A stretch of 64,000 nt of DNA, taken from the NCBI GenBank assembly GCA_014378845.1, contig JACMNB010000025.1:33465-97464 (forward strand), in the 5' to 3' direction. How positions within the stretch are numbered: position 1 is the first letter of the stretch; every line of letters starts with the position of its first letter. The position numbers were made by a program, and so were the translations under genes. This stretch comes from Methylotenera sp. Its GTDB lineage: Bacteria > Pseudomonadota > Gammaproteobacteria > Burkholderiales > Methylophilaceae. This document shows, in pieces, positions 38,000 to 46,215 of this stretch. The notes under the pieces were generated by a model, which was not told the origin of the DNA, did no database searches, and saw nothing but the letters and a program-made list of their open reading frames with translations.

Positions 38000-38533
38000 A
38001 TGAAAAGAACTGCCAAATTTTTAATCCCGCTGGTTTTATTTTTAATTGCGGTCGGTTTTTTGTTTAAAGGTTTATTTTTAGACCCGCATGAAGTGCCTTC
38101 ACCATTGGTTGGCAAGCCCGCGCCGGCGTTTACCGCGCCCTTATTAAGCGAACCAAGCAAACGCTTTAACACCGCCGATATGAAAGGCAAAGTTTGGCTG
38201 CTAAACGTGTGGGCGTCGTGGTGTGTGGCTTGCCGTGAAGAACACCCTGCGTTAATGGAAATGGCCAAAATAAGCGAAATTGCCACCTATGGGCTAGATT
38301 ACAAAGATACCGATGCAGAAGCGCAAGCAGTGATAGACGCCAATGGCAATCCATACAAAGAGATTATGACGGACGCCGATGGCAAAATTGGTATTGACTA
38401 CGGCGTGTACGGCGTGCCTGAAACCTATGTGATTGATAAATTAGGCATTATTCGTTATAAACAAATTGGCCCGATTACTGAGCAAGCTTTTTTTAGCAAA
38501 ATTTTGCCATTGGTTAAAGCGCTACAAACATAA
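38000..38533 (+). CDS. ccmG: Thioredoxin-like CcmG/DsbE
   Basis: Membrane-tethered periplasmic thiol reductant that keeps the apocytochrome CXXCH motif reduced. One N-terminal helix, then the thioredoxin fold with active site WASWCVACREEHP (C-x2-C) and the cis-proline region YGVYGVPETYVID. Length 177. Confidence 0.94.
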   Translation: MKRTAKFLIPLVLFLIAVGFLFKGLFLDPHEVPSPLVGKPAPAFTAPLLSEPSKRFNTADMKGKVWLLNVWASWCVACREEHPALMEMAKISEIATYGLDYKDTDAEAQAVIDANGNPYKEIMTDADGKIGIDYGVYGVPETYVIDKLGIIRYKQIGPITEQAFFSKILPLVKALQT

Positions 38534-38544
38534 CGGCTTACACT

Positions 38545-38955
38545 ATGAAAAAACTATTTGTTGTATTGTTACTATTAGCTAACGCAGCCTTTGCTGGCGT
38601 TGCCAAGCCGCTTGCAGACGACCCAGTCATTGAAGCGCGCTTAAAAGCCATGTCCAGAGAATTGCGCTGTTTGGTGTGCCAAAATTCTACTTTAGCAGAC
38701 TCAACGGCGCCGCTGGCAGAAGATTTACGCAAAGAGATTCGCGTTTTAATGCATGAAGGCAAAACTGACCAAGAAGTAGTGGCGTACCTTGTGGCGCGAT
38801 ATGGCGATTTTGTACGCTATCGCCCGCCGGTTAATAACGAAACCGCAGTGCTGTGGTTTGGGCCGTTTGCGTTATTGTTAATTGGCGCGTTTGTGTTGTA
38901 CCGCGTGCTTAAAAAACATGCCGGGAATGATGAACTTAAAGGCGAAGACGCTTAA
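38545..38955 (+). CDS. ccmH: CcmH/CycL apocytochrome thiol reductase
   Basis: Short CcmH (136 residues) with a signal sequence, the redox motif LRCLVCQNSTLADS, and a C-terminal membrane helix (FGPFALLLIGAFVLYRVL). It corresponds to the N-terminal half of the E. coli fusion protein. The partner CcmI with TPRs, usually next, is absent; the following gene is an unrelated MAPEG protein on the other strand. Confidence 0.93.
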   Translation: MKKLFVVLLLLANAAFAGVAKPLADDPVIEARLKAMSRELRCLVCQNSTLADSTAPLAEDLRKEIRVLMHEGKTDQEVVAYLVARYGDFVRYRPPVNNETAVLWFGPFALLLIGAFVLYRVLKKHAGNDELKGEDA

Positions 38956-39013
38956 GCCCAACGCGCGCTATCAAGTTTATCCACGCAAGGTGGCTAATTG
39001 CACACCAAAAAAC

Positions 39014-39418
39014 TCAAGTAATGGATGGTATCAACACCATTAAAAGTCCAATAATTGAGCACAGCCAAATAATTGTTCTCATCACAGGAACCCCCAAAGC
39101 ATAAATCGGCAGATAAATAATACGTGCGATAAGATAAATTAGGCAGCCCCAATAACTATAAACGCTATAGGCGTGGCTTACGGCAACGATTAAAACCGCG
39201 CTTGCAAATAGAGGGAACGTTTCAAAAAAATTGGATTGCGCCCTTAATAAACGCCCAGTTAGAGGGTTTAAATCTTGGGTTTTTTCATCGCGGGCGCCCA
39301 TGTTCCACTTAAATCCCAGCTCTTTTGTGCGCGCATTGCCAGCAATTAAAATGTGGGCCAGCCCAAGTACTATCGACCAAGCCAAGCAGTGTAATTCTAA
39401 TGTCATGTTTAAAGTCAT
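39014..39418 (-). CDS. MAPEG-family membrane protein
   Basis: A four-helix membrane protein of about 134 residues with MAPEG hallmarks, RLLRAQSNFFETFPLF and YLPIYALGVPVMRT. Eukaryotic relatives handle eicosanoids and glutathione. Bacterial members of this group (YecN-like) have no agreed substrate. ATG at 39416-39418 is preferred over a TTG six codons earlier, with AGGAA upstream. Confidence 0.8.
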   Translation of the reverse strand: MTLNMTLELHCLAWSIVLGLAHILIAGNARTKELGFKWNMGARDEKTQDLNPLTGRLLRAQSNFFETFPLFASAVLIVAVSHAYSVYSYWGCLIYLIARIIYLPIYALGVPVMRTIIWLCSIIGLLMVLIPSIT

Positions 39419-39449
39419 TCTGGGTTTTCCTGTCAATTATGAAATTCGG

Positions 39450-40403
39450 CTATTTAACACGTTGACGCTCAGCTTCTTTTCGTTTCATCGTTAAATATTC
39501 ATTTTTTTCTACTTCATGCAGCTGCTTGGCAAATTGCTCAGTGCCATCATACCAAGAATCAAAACGCTTTTCTTGCTGATTTTCTGGGGATTCTTTTAGC
39601 GCGGCAAGGTACGCATCAATCGCTAAATAATAGCGCATGGTGTTACGTTCAACCACACTGCGCACACCTTGAATATAGTTTTGCGCGCCATTGGCTTGAT
39701 TGGGCTCTGTGCTAAAGCCAATTTTATCTTTGCCAATAGTGGCCAAATAGCCTTTCATTGCGAGTCGCCCTGTGAAACCAAAAGAGTAGGCATAGGTAAA
39801 ATGTAAAAAGGTTTGGTTGTTGTTGACTGGCGTGGCTTCAACCCAAATGCGGTAGTCTTTTGTGCCTAAAGGCCCATCGGCTGCTTTCATTTCTACAGAA
39901 AAATAATTGGCCGCCGTGGTTATACTTTCATAATTAAACTTAGCTTTATACGTTTCAGCCAATGGTTGATCGTACTTTTTACCAAGATTCATGTTTAATA
40001 CGGTGCCTGAATTGTTGGTCACGGCGCGACAATACTTAACATTGATGTGCAAGATTAAAGCATCACACCAATGGTCTGGATTATTAATCGCATTATTCAC
40101 TTCTGCAAAAGGGTAATCTAATACCGCATAAATTTCACCCTTAAGAGAATCGGGCGATTCGTTGGATTTAAGCACCAATGGGCGCTTAAACTGATTATTT
40201 TGCAACTCGCTAGCTAACGCTTTGTATTGGCCAGTTAATGCGATTACAAAACCTTCTGCAGCAAGCTTATCTTTTGCACTTGCTTGGTTATAAAAAACGT
40301 AAGGCATTAAAATGGTACTTAAAATGATTATCTTTAGGGTTACATTTTTTAGCTTTAATAACAATTTATTTAACTTAAATAGTGTTTTGTTTAAATAATG
40401 CAT
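39450..40403 (-). CDS. Exported protein of unknown function, possible START-like fold
   Basis: A 317-residue protein starting at ATG 40401-40403, which follows GGAA and gives a long signal peptide ending QASA-K. The mature part contains VLDYPFAEVNNAINNPDHWCDALI and later VEATPVNNNQTFLHFTYAYSFG, reminiscent of lipid-binding START/SRPBCC proteins, but I cannot confirm the family. It follows the PLD-type gene by 34 bases on the same strand, so a lipid-related role is plausible by context only. Residues near the C-terminus are charged and helical. Confidence 0.65.
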   Translation of the reverse strand: MHYLNKTLFKLNKLLLKLKNVTLKIIILSTILMPYVFYNQASAKDKLAAEGFVIALTGQYKALASELQNNQFKRPLVLKSNESPDSLKGEIYAVLDYPFAEVNNAINNPDHWCDALILHINVKYCRAVTNNSGTVLNMNLGKKYDQPLAETYKAKFNYESITTAANYFSVEMKAADGPLGTKDYRIWVEATPVNNNQTFLHFTYAYSFGFTGRLAMKGYLATIGKDKIGFSTEPNQANGAQNYIQGVRSVVERNTMRYYLAIDAYLAALKESPENQQEKRFDSWYDGTEQFAKQLHEVEKNEYLTMKRKEAERQRVK

Positions 40404-40437
40404 CAAAAATTCCAATCTAAAAAGGTCATCATAATAT

Positions 40438-41841
40438 TTAAAGTAAACGCGCCCATAAACGGGCAGATTGCTCTTTAATCCGCGCGCCAAGTGAGCGTTT
40501 ACGCCAATCTTGCAAGGTGATTTGTTTGGACGAAGCTAAATCTTTTTCAAACTGATTTTGCATTTGCGCGCCAAAATCTTGCCCCAACATCACTGCGTTA
40601 ATCTCTTGGTTATTCACAAAACTGCGCCAATCAAGGTTGGTGGAGCCAACCGTTGACCAAACGCCGTCAATTAACGCCGTTTTGGCATGCAGCAGCGCCG
40701 CTTGGTGCTCGTATATTTTTACATCAGCACGCAATAGCTCATCGTAATAAGAACGCGATGCGTAAAATACCAAGCTAGAATCGGTTTTATCGGGCAACAA
40801 GAGCCGCACATCGGCGCCACGTTTAACGGCTTCTTTAAGGGCTGTCAGCAATTGCGGATCTGGCACAAAATAAGCATTGGTTAAAAAAACTTGCGTTTCT
40901 GCACTGTTGATGGCTGATAACAAAGTGGCATAAATTTGGCTATACGCTTCATCTGGGTTGCTGCCAATGGCGCGTACTACTTCAATACCTTGATTTGATA
41001 ACACTGGAAAATAGGCTTTTGCAGCCAGCGGCTCACCTTTTTGTTGTTGCCATGTTTGCGTGAATAATTTTTGAAACTCAGCCACCACCGGCCCTGCCAG
41101 TTGCAAATGCGTATCGCGCCAAGGCATCTTTTTTTCACTATCTTTAGATTGTTTTGATGCCTTAGATGGCCTGCTACCCGATGAACCACTCGCATAGACG
41201 CTGCTGATATTAATGCCGCCTAAAAAGGCAATCTTTCCGTCCACAATCAGCAGTTTTCTGTGGTCTCGTTGATTCCACTCCCAATCTTTACGTTTATCTA
41301 AGGGGTTAATGGGGTTAAATTCCAACACATTAATACCACTTGCTTTAAGCAAATTAAAAAACGCTTTTGGGGTATTGTGCGAGCCTGCACTATCATAAAT
41401 TAAATTGACTTGTACGCCGCTGCGCTGCTTGGCGATTAAAACGGCCGCAAATTGTTGGCCAATTTCATCGTCTTCAACAATATAGGTTTCCATATTAATG
41501 TGATCAACCGCGCTATCAATTGCAGTCAGCATTGCGGCGTAAGTGGCTGGCCCATCAACTAATAACTGCACTTTATTGCCAACAACTAATGGGCTGCCAA
41601 TTATGTTTGAAATAAGCGCTAAATGCTTATCAAAAATATTGGTCTCGACGCCATTTTTTTTAATGTTGGCGATTATTTTTTTGCTTTGCTGATTGCTGAT
41701 TGGCCCGTTTGCATTTTCTAGGCGAATGGCTTTTGGCGCTTGCATCGCCATATCGGGCGTTAATATTGGTAGTGACGAGCAAGCCGAAATCGCAATCACT
41801 TGCAGTACTGCAGCAAAATAACCTAATGACTTAACCAGCAT
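40438..41841 (-). CDS. Phospholipase D-like lipoprotein (cardiolipin synthase type)
   Basis: A 467-residue protein with two HKD motifs: HRKLLIVDGKIAFLGG in the first half and HAKTALIDGVWSTVGSTN in the second. This fits cardiolipin synthases and PLD-type phosphatidyltransferases. The start at ATG 41839-41841 has AAGGTTGAGG upstream and produces a lipobox (AISAC-S), so the enzyme is likely anchored at the membrane. It precedes the exported START-like gene. A dyad of the island regulon lies about 60 bases upstream and may serve it in reverse orientation. Confidence 0.85.
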   Translation of the reverse strand: MLVKSLGYFAAVLQVIAISACSSLPILTPDMAMQAPKAIRLENANGPISNQQSKKIIANIKKNGVETNIFDKHLALISNIIGSPLVVGNKVQLLVDGPATYAAMLTAIDSAVDHINMETYIVEDDEIGQQFAAVLIAKQRSGVQVNLIYDSAGSHNTPKAFFNLLKASGINVLEFNPINPLDKRKDWEWNQRDHRKLLIVDGKIAFLGGINISSVYASGSSGSRPSKASKQSKDSEKKMPWRDTHLQLAGPVVAEFQKLFTQTWQQQKGEPLAAKAYFPVLSNQGIEVVRAIGSNPDEAYSQIYATLLSAINSAETQVFLTNAYFVPDPQLLTALKEAVKRGADVRLLLPDKTDSSLVFYASRSYYDELLRADVKIYEHQAALLHAKTALIDGVWSTVGSTNLDWRSFVNNQEINAVMLGQDFGAQMQNQFEKDLASSKQITLQDWRKRSLGARIKEQSARLWARLL

Positions 41842-41876
41842 TGCCTCAACCTTACGCAACAATCAAACATGAGGTT

Positions 41877-41919
41877 AGCATATCCTAAAAAAATAGTTAG
41901 TTAAGTACGCCACCGTACA
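41877..41919 (-). promoter_or_regulatory. Possible minus-side use of the BON-gene dyad
   Basis: The same dyad as 41904-41919 read on the minus strand (TGTACG-N4-CGTACT) is followed at the same spacing by TATGCT (41877-41882). The GA after the dyad is replaced by TA, so this side is weaker. It would drive the PLD-like gene. Confidence 0.4.
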
Positions 41920-41946
41920 GAAGCTTTTAAATTATTAGTACAAAAT
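41904..41946 (+). promoter_or_regulatory. Crp/Fnr-type class II promoter of the BON gene
   Basis: Dyad AGTACG-CCAC-CGTACA at 41904-41919, then GA, 19 bases, then CAAAAT at 41941-41946. The dyad centre falls at about -41.5. Confidence 0.7.
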
Positions 41947-42025
41947 TACACAAGTTACGGTTTTGAATCGTTACTAGTGGCAGCTAAACCGCCGCTATTA
42001 TTAGTTAATTTATGGAGATGAAAAA

Positions 42026-42343
42026 ATGAAACAATTTAAAATGATGTTTAGTTTTATGTGGATAGCAATATTTGCAGTGATGTTGGGTTGCGCTTCTACT
42101 GCCAAAAAAGAAGGCACAGGTGAATACATTGACGACAGCGTAATTACAACCAAAGTAAAAGCGGCTGTACTGAATGAGCCAACTTTAAAATCGGCTGAAA
42201 TTAATGTAGAAACCTTTAAAGGTGTCGTGCAACTAAGCGGTTTTGTAAATTCACAAGAGGATATTGCAAAAGCGGCATCAGTGGCAAAAGGCATTAAAGG
42301 TGTTACCTCAGTTAAAAATGATATGCGACTTAAAGCCAAGTAA
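42026..42343 (+). CDS. BON-domain lipoprotein
   Basis: A 105-residue protein with a lipoprotein signal (VMLGC-A) and one BON domain (about 36-103: YIDDSVITTKVKAAVL, VVQLSGFVNSQEDIAKA). BON proteins sit in the periplasm or on the outer membrane and bind phospholipid surfaces; OsmY is the best-known stress-induced member. It lies directly downstream of an island-type promoter. Confidence 0.88.
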   Translation: MKQFKMMFSFMWIAIFAVMLGCASTAKKEGTGEYIDDSVITTKVKAAVLNEPTLKSAEINVETFKGVVQLSGFVNSQEDIAKAASVAKGIKGVTSVKNDMRLKAK

Positions 42344-42473
42344 TCAACTAGCTTAAACTAGCCTTAGTAAATTGTTGAATGTATCAGTTTTTAATTTCAA
42401 TAGTTGTTAGGGTTAGTTTTTTCTTAACCATTTTATTTGCTTGATCGTTTTAAATATCACCCGTCTAAATCAA

Positions 42474-43277
42474 CTACAGCAGTCCTTCTAGCGCTATCAA
42501 TAACGCATCGTTTTTAATGACATCTAAATGCAAAAATTGTGCGTAGGCCTCTTTATCAGCCTCGTAACAAAGACATGAAACCGCTTTTAAGCCTTTAGAA
42601 TTGTGCACAATAACATTACCACGGCTATAACTAATCAGGTTTTTCCGCTGCAACGAACCAGCGGCTTTGGTAACGCCAACTCTGCGCACACCTAACATTT
42701 GCGCAAATAACTCTTGGGTAATATGCAACTCAGCCGAGTGCGATCTATCTTGAAACGATAATATTAATTTTGCCAAGCGATTTTCTAATACATGAAAAAG
42801 ATTGCAGGCGGAGGTTTGCAATAACTGACTGTACGTGACAAATGTGTAGCGCTTAACCAATAAATTAAGCTCTGGAAGTAATTGTAATTGATGGATAAAG
42901 TCTGTTGACGCTATGCGTAAAGCAAAACCTGCTTTTTGCACCACAGCACGGCAAGGGGTAATGTCAACACCCAACACTAATCGCATGTTCAACATGCCTT
43001 CATTTCCAATAAGGCAAATCACAATAGATGGGCTACCTGCAATTTGTTTTTCCCATGAAATAATACCTTCGGTAGGAAAATACACATAACGAATTAAATC
43101 TCCCGAATTGCCAATAACTTCACCCAAGCTTAGCCCAACCACCTCACAGTGGCTAATAAATTGGTTGCCCTGGCTGCTGGGCAACAAATTTAATAAGCGG
43201 TTTTTGCCAAATGTGGTTGGTTTAGCGGTCAAGTTGGCTTCTTTCAGAATAGCTTTCTTTGGGTTGTAAAAAATCAC
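42474..43277 (-). CDS. Crp/Fnr-family transcriptional regulator
   Basis: A 267-residue regulator with an N-terminal cyclic-nucleotide-binding-like jelly roll (about 30-145) and a C-terminal winged HTH (about 175-235, ITQELFAQMLGVRRVGVTKAAGSLQ). There are no Fnr-type N-terminal cysteines, so it is not an Fe-S oxygen sensor of the Fnr kind. The recognition helix keeps the arginine at the CRP R180 position but has V and K where CRP has E181 and R185, implying a different half-site from TGTGA. Its own promoter carries the island dyad (43356-43371). It is my candidate activator of that regulon. Ligand unknown. Confidence 0.88.
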   Translation of the reverse strand: MIFYNPKKAILKEANLTAKPTTFGKNRLLNLLPSSQGNQFISHCEVVGLSLGEVIGNSGDLIRYVYFPTEGIISWEKQIAGSPSIVICLIGNEGMLNMRLVLGVDITPCRAVVQKAGFALRIASTDFIHQLQLLPELNLLVKRYTFVTYSQLLQTSACNLFHVLENRLAKLILSFQDRSHSAELHITQELFAQMLGVRRVGVTKAAGSLQRKNLISYSRGNVIVHNSKGLKAVSCLCYEADKEAYAQFLHLDVIKNDALLIALEGLL

Positions 43278-43328
43278 AAAGGCTTAAAAATGAATTAAAT
43301 CAATTTAAACAATTGCAATGTTTTAAAA

Positions 43329-43371
43329 AATATACGCCAACAAATAACAAGCCTCTGTTCGTTAGCACACT
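43329..43371 (-). promoter_or_regulatory. Crp/Fnr-type class II promoter of the Crp/Fnr gene
   Basis: Minus strand: AGTGTG-CTAA-CGAACA (43356-43371), GA, 19 bases, TATATT (43329-43334). It points to autoregulation. Confidence 0.75.
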
Positions 43372-43452
43372 TACATTCAGTTTATTTACAAAGACTTACA
43401 CAATAGCGTAACTATCTATATTCAAAATTAGCCTACTAAAATATTGGCTTAG

Positions 43453-43495
43453 TGTGGGTAAACGCACAGACGAGTTACAATCAAAAAGCTAATTT
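43453..43495 (+). promoter_or_regulatory. Crp/Fnr-type class II promoter of the superoxide dismutase gene
   Basis: TGTGGG-TAAA-CGCACA (43453-43468), GA, 19 bases, TAATTT (43490-43495). Confidence 0.75.
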
Positions 43496-43526
43496 GCACA
43501 TTAACTAAACTATTTTAATAAGGCAA

Positions 43527-44273
43527 ATGATGAGTGAATTAACGATACAACCAGTTCCGCAACCAGTTTTTGAAGGTGTTGCGATTGCAGCGCCAATAGC
43601 CATCAAAAAGCATCAATTACCCGCTTTAAAATATGACTACGCTGCCCTAGAGCCGACAATTGATGCGCGCACCATGATGTTGCATTTTGAAAAGCATCAC
43701 GGCGCTTACGTTAAAAAATTGAATGAGGCTTTGGAAAAATTTCCAGATTTGCAAAACAAATCGGCTGTATGGCTTTTATGTCATTTAGATCATTTGCCAA
43801 CTTCTATTAAAACGGCCGTTCACAACAATGCGGGTGGGCATGTGAATCATGGCCTGTTTTGGCGGGCCATGAAACCTTGTGGCAGAACCGAGCCTACAGG
43901 TGCGCTTCGCGATGCGATTAATCGTGATTTTGGTGGCTTAGCTGAGTTTAAACAGGTATTTGAAGATGAGGGGGCTAAGGTATTTGGCTCTGGCTGGGTA
44001 TGGTTGGTATGCAGCTTAAAAAATGGCGCAAATTTGCAGGTGATTACCACAACGGGTCACGATAATCCTTTAATGCAAAACCTATTGCCTGTTTTGTTAA
44101 ACGATGTTTGGGAACATGCGCATTACTTAAGCTATGAAAACCGACGCCCTGACTATCTAAAAGCCTGGTGGGCTGTGGTTGATTGGGATCAAGCATCGGC
44201 CAATTTTGAAAAAAGATCACAATCAGTAAGTGAAATATTAAGCGCAGACAATGCGCTATTTTTAGCGACATAA
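43527..44273 (+). CDS. Fe/Mn superoxide dismutase with N-terminal extension
   Basis: Converts superoxide to oxygen and hydrogen peroxide. Metal ligands are H53 (MMLHFEKHHGAYV), H108 (AGGHVNHGLFW), D193 and H197 (DVWEHAHYL). The GGHVNH context resembles Mn-type enzymes, but the second-sphere glutamine of typical Mn-SOD is replaced by His in TTGHDNPLM, as in some Fe or cambialistic enzymes. About 29 residues precede the usual start (HQLPALKYDY); they are proline-rich, not an obvious signal peptide. An island-type promoter lies upstream. Confidence 0.92.
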   Translation: MMSELTIQPVPQPVFEGVAIAAPIAIKKHQLPALKYDYAALEPTIDARTMMLHFEKHHGAYVKKLNEALEKFPDLQNKSAVWLLCHLDHLPTSIKTAVHNNAGGHVNHGLFWRAMKPCGRTEPTGALRDAINRDFGGLAEFKQVFEDEGAKVFGSGWVWLVCSLKNGANLQVITTTGHDNPLMQNLLPVLLNDVWEHAHYLSYENRRPDYLKAWWAVVDWDQASANFEKRSQSVSEILSADNALFLAT

Positions 44274-44297
44274 AAGATGGCACTAAAAATATCCTTA

Positions 44298-44340
44298 TGT
44301 GCGTTACCACACCGACACAATGCGCAAACTATTTTAAAAT
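44298..44340 (+). promoter_or_regulatory. Crp/Fnr-type class II promoter of the first csbD-like gene
   Basis: TGTGCG-TTAC-CACACC (44298-44313), GA, 19 bases, TAAAAT (44335-44340). Confidence 0.7.
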
Positions 44341-44398
44341 TCTTCATAGGATTTAGTAGTGGGATTTAGTAATGAAAGTGTAATGAAAGGACGACAAA

Positions 44399-44626
44399 AT
44401 GAACTGGGATCAGATAGAAGGTAATTGGACAGAATTTAAAGGCAACGTGAAACAACAATGGGGCAAGTTAACCGATGACCAATTGGACGTTATTGCTGGA
44501 AAACGCGAGCATTTAGCAGGAAAAATACAAGTGATGTACGGCATTGGTAAAGATGAAGCAGAACATCAATTAGCAGATTGGCAAAAAAAACAAAAAAATA
44601 TTGATGGTTTTGAAAATGGACATTAA
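44399..44626 (+). CDS. CsbD-family stress protein (copy 1)
   Basis: A 75-residue hydrophilic protein starting MNWDQIEGNW with the CsbD core KGNVKQQWGKLTDDQLDVIAGKRE. CsbD-like proteins are strongly stress-induced in many bacteria, without known activity. A close paralogue is at 55628-55870, also behind the same promoter type. Start ATG 44399 has AAAGGA upstream. Confidence 0.93.
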   Translation: MNWDQIEGNWTEFKGNVKQQWGKLTDDQLDVIAGKREHLAGKIQVMYGIGKDEAEHQLADWQKKQKNIDGFENGH

Positions 44627-44699
44627 CTTTTTTAAGCTTAATTTTGTTAGAAATGTAGTTATATTGACTGCGAAATATTAATTTTTTGAAGGAACTATC

Positions 44700-44945
44700 G
44701 TGCACCGAGATCGCAATAACGGCCCTTGGCCAGAGCTAAAAGCCAAACGACAAAATAAATTTAAACATCAAAAATTCGATGAAGGGCCTTTACGTAGCAT
44801 CGATCTAATGAATGGTCATTTAGATGGATCAGAGCACGACACTCATAAAACTAAACGAGAAAAAGCAGCAAAACAATTGGCAGATGTTCAAAATATGTTT
44901 AGAAACATGATTGATTACGACGACAAACAAAACAATTTAACTTAA
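44700..44945 (+). CDS. Small charged hypothetical protein
   Basis: An 81-residue, very hydrophilic, basic N-terminal protein (RNNGPWPELKAKRQNKFKHQ) with no membrane segment. The GTG start at 44700 has AAGGA seven bases upstream. I do not recognise the family. It follows the first csbD-like gene by about 70 bases and is probably on the same transcript. Confidence 0.55.
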   Translation: MHRDRNNGPWPELKAKRQNKFKHQKFDEGPLRSIDLMNGHLDGSEHDTHKTKREKAAKQLADVQNMFRNMIDYDDKQNNLT

Positions 44946-45144
44946 TTTGGCGTTTAAAACAAAATATGAAAATTCTCAACAAACAAAAGACCCATTTTTT
45001 AAAAAAAACAAAATGTGGCTTGTATCATATTAAATATGACACAGTTGAAAATGTAAATTTAATGATTAACAACATTTTAAATAATTGTAGACAAAATAAA
45101 ATCAACAATTTGCACACTATTTCAGCCATTAAGGAAGAGCCTCG

Positions 45145-45552
45145 ATGACTAAATTAGATTTAAGTTTAAGCGACCTTGTGCTAGCTGCGGTAATGTTATT
45201 TGCCCTTATTTTTTGCTTTAGCACTTTTAATTGGGCTAGTGCAGAAACAATGTCTAAAAGGAAGTACCAAGCGCTTGAAAAAAATATAATCGTTGAATAT
45301 AAGGCAGAAAAAATTCGCTGTGCATCGTTTGTGGGTAGCGTAAAAATATTTTGCGACAACACTGCTGATATGGAAAAAGATAAATCATTGAAAGACTTAA
45401 ATAATAGTTACACACCCACTCTTCAACAACAAAAAATGGAAGAACAAGAGCTGTTTATAGTTAATAAACCAGTAGAGATAGAACAGTTTAATGACAAAAG
45501 CAAGCCGTTAAAAAGTGTTGAACTTGACCAAATTTACCATGTAAAAGCATAG
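45145..45552 (+). CDS. Hypothetical protein with one N-terminal membrane helix
   Basis: A 135-residue protein with one hydrophobic helix (about 11-30, LVLAAVMLFALIFCFSTFNW). A lysine-rich region with two cysteines (IRCASFVGSVKIFCD) and a polar tail follow; the bulk is probably periplasmic. Start ATG 45145 has AAGGAAG upstream. The function is not recognisable. It lies 9 bases before the ferritin-like gene. Confidence 0.6.
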   Translation: MTKLDLSLSDLVLAAVMLFALIFCFSTFNWASAETMSKRKYQALEKNIIVEYKAEKIRCASFVGSVKIFCDNTADMEKDKSLKDLNNSYTPTLQQQKMEEQELFIVNKPVEIEQFNDKSKPLKSVELDQIYHVKA

Positions 45553-45560
45553 GAAAAAAA

Positions 45561-46178
45561 ATGAATGCAGATGAGAATGATACAAAAGCAAATAATAATA
45601 CAGAAAATAACACGAGCATTAAAACGAATGCTGGCAATTTAAAAGCATTAACCGCCACCAAAATGTTGCGCGAGCGCGCCCGCCAACATGTAGAAGAAGG
45701 CGCTGTCACAACTGGTTACGCGGCCGACAAAGAAGCTGTTATTGGACTGCTTAATGACGCACTAGCGACCGAGCTTGTGTGTGTATTGCGTTATAAACGG
45801 CATTATTTTATGGCAAAAGGCATTTACTCCGAATCGGTTAAAGGTGAGTTTTTGCAGCATGCAAAAGAAGAAATGGCGCATGCCGATCGTATTGCAAAAC
45901 GCATTACCGAGCTTGGCGGAGAACCCAACTTTTCGCCAGATGGTTTAAGTAGTCGCAGCCATGCGGAATATAGGCCTGGAGATTCATTGGTATCGATGAT
46001 TAAAGAAGATTTAATTGCAGAGCGTATTGCGATTGAAAGTTATCGAGAATTTATTACGTATTTGGGCAATGACGACCCAACCACACAGCGCATGATAAAA
46101 GAAATTTTGGCGATGGAAGAAGAACATGCAGATGATATGTCGTCGCTTTTAGATGGCATGCGAATTAAAACGGATTAA
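45561..46178 (+). CDS. Ferritin-like/bacterioferritin-type protein
   Basis: A 205-residue four-helix protein of the ferritin-like superfamily. Diiron-type motifs are visible: ALATELVCVLRYKRHYF (about 70-86), HAKEEMAHADRIA, EDLIAERIAIESY and EEEHADDMSS. The order fits a bacterioferritin/Dps-like fold used to oxidise and store iron or remove peroxide. The first 45 residues are polar and probably disordered. It sits in the stress island beside superoxide dismutase, which fits iron and peroxide control. Confidence 0.82.
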   Translation: MNADENDTKANNNTENNTSIKTNAGNLKALTATKMLRERARQHVEEGAVTTGYAADKEAVIGLLNDALATELVCVLRYKRHYFMAKGIYSESVKGEFLQHAKEEMAHADRIAKRITELGGEPNFSPDGLSSRSHAEYRPGDSLVSMIKEDLIAERIAIESYREFITYLGNDDPTTQRMIKEILAMEEEHADDMSSLLDGMRIKTD

Positions 46179-46215
46179 TCCTAAACTTTTATATCATTAT
46201 ATTTGGAAAGAAAAT

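Noticed and set aside
44966..45148. A 60-residue ORF before the membrane-helix gene
   Set aside because: AT-rich, lysine- and asparagine-rich, no ribosome binding site, and it overlaps the start of a better-supported gene.
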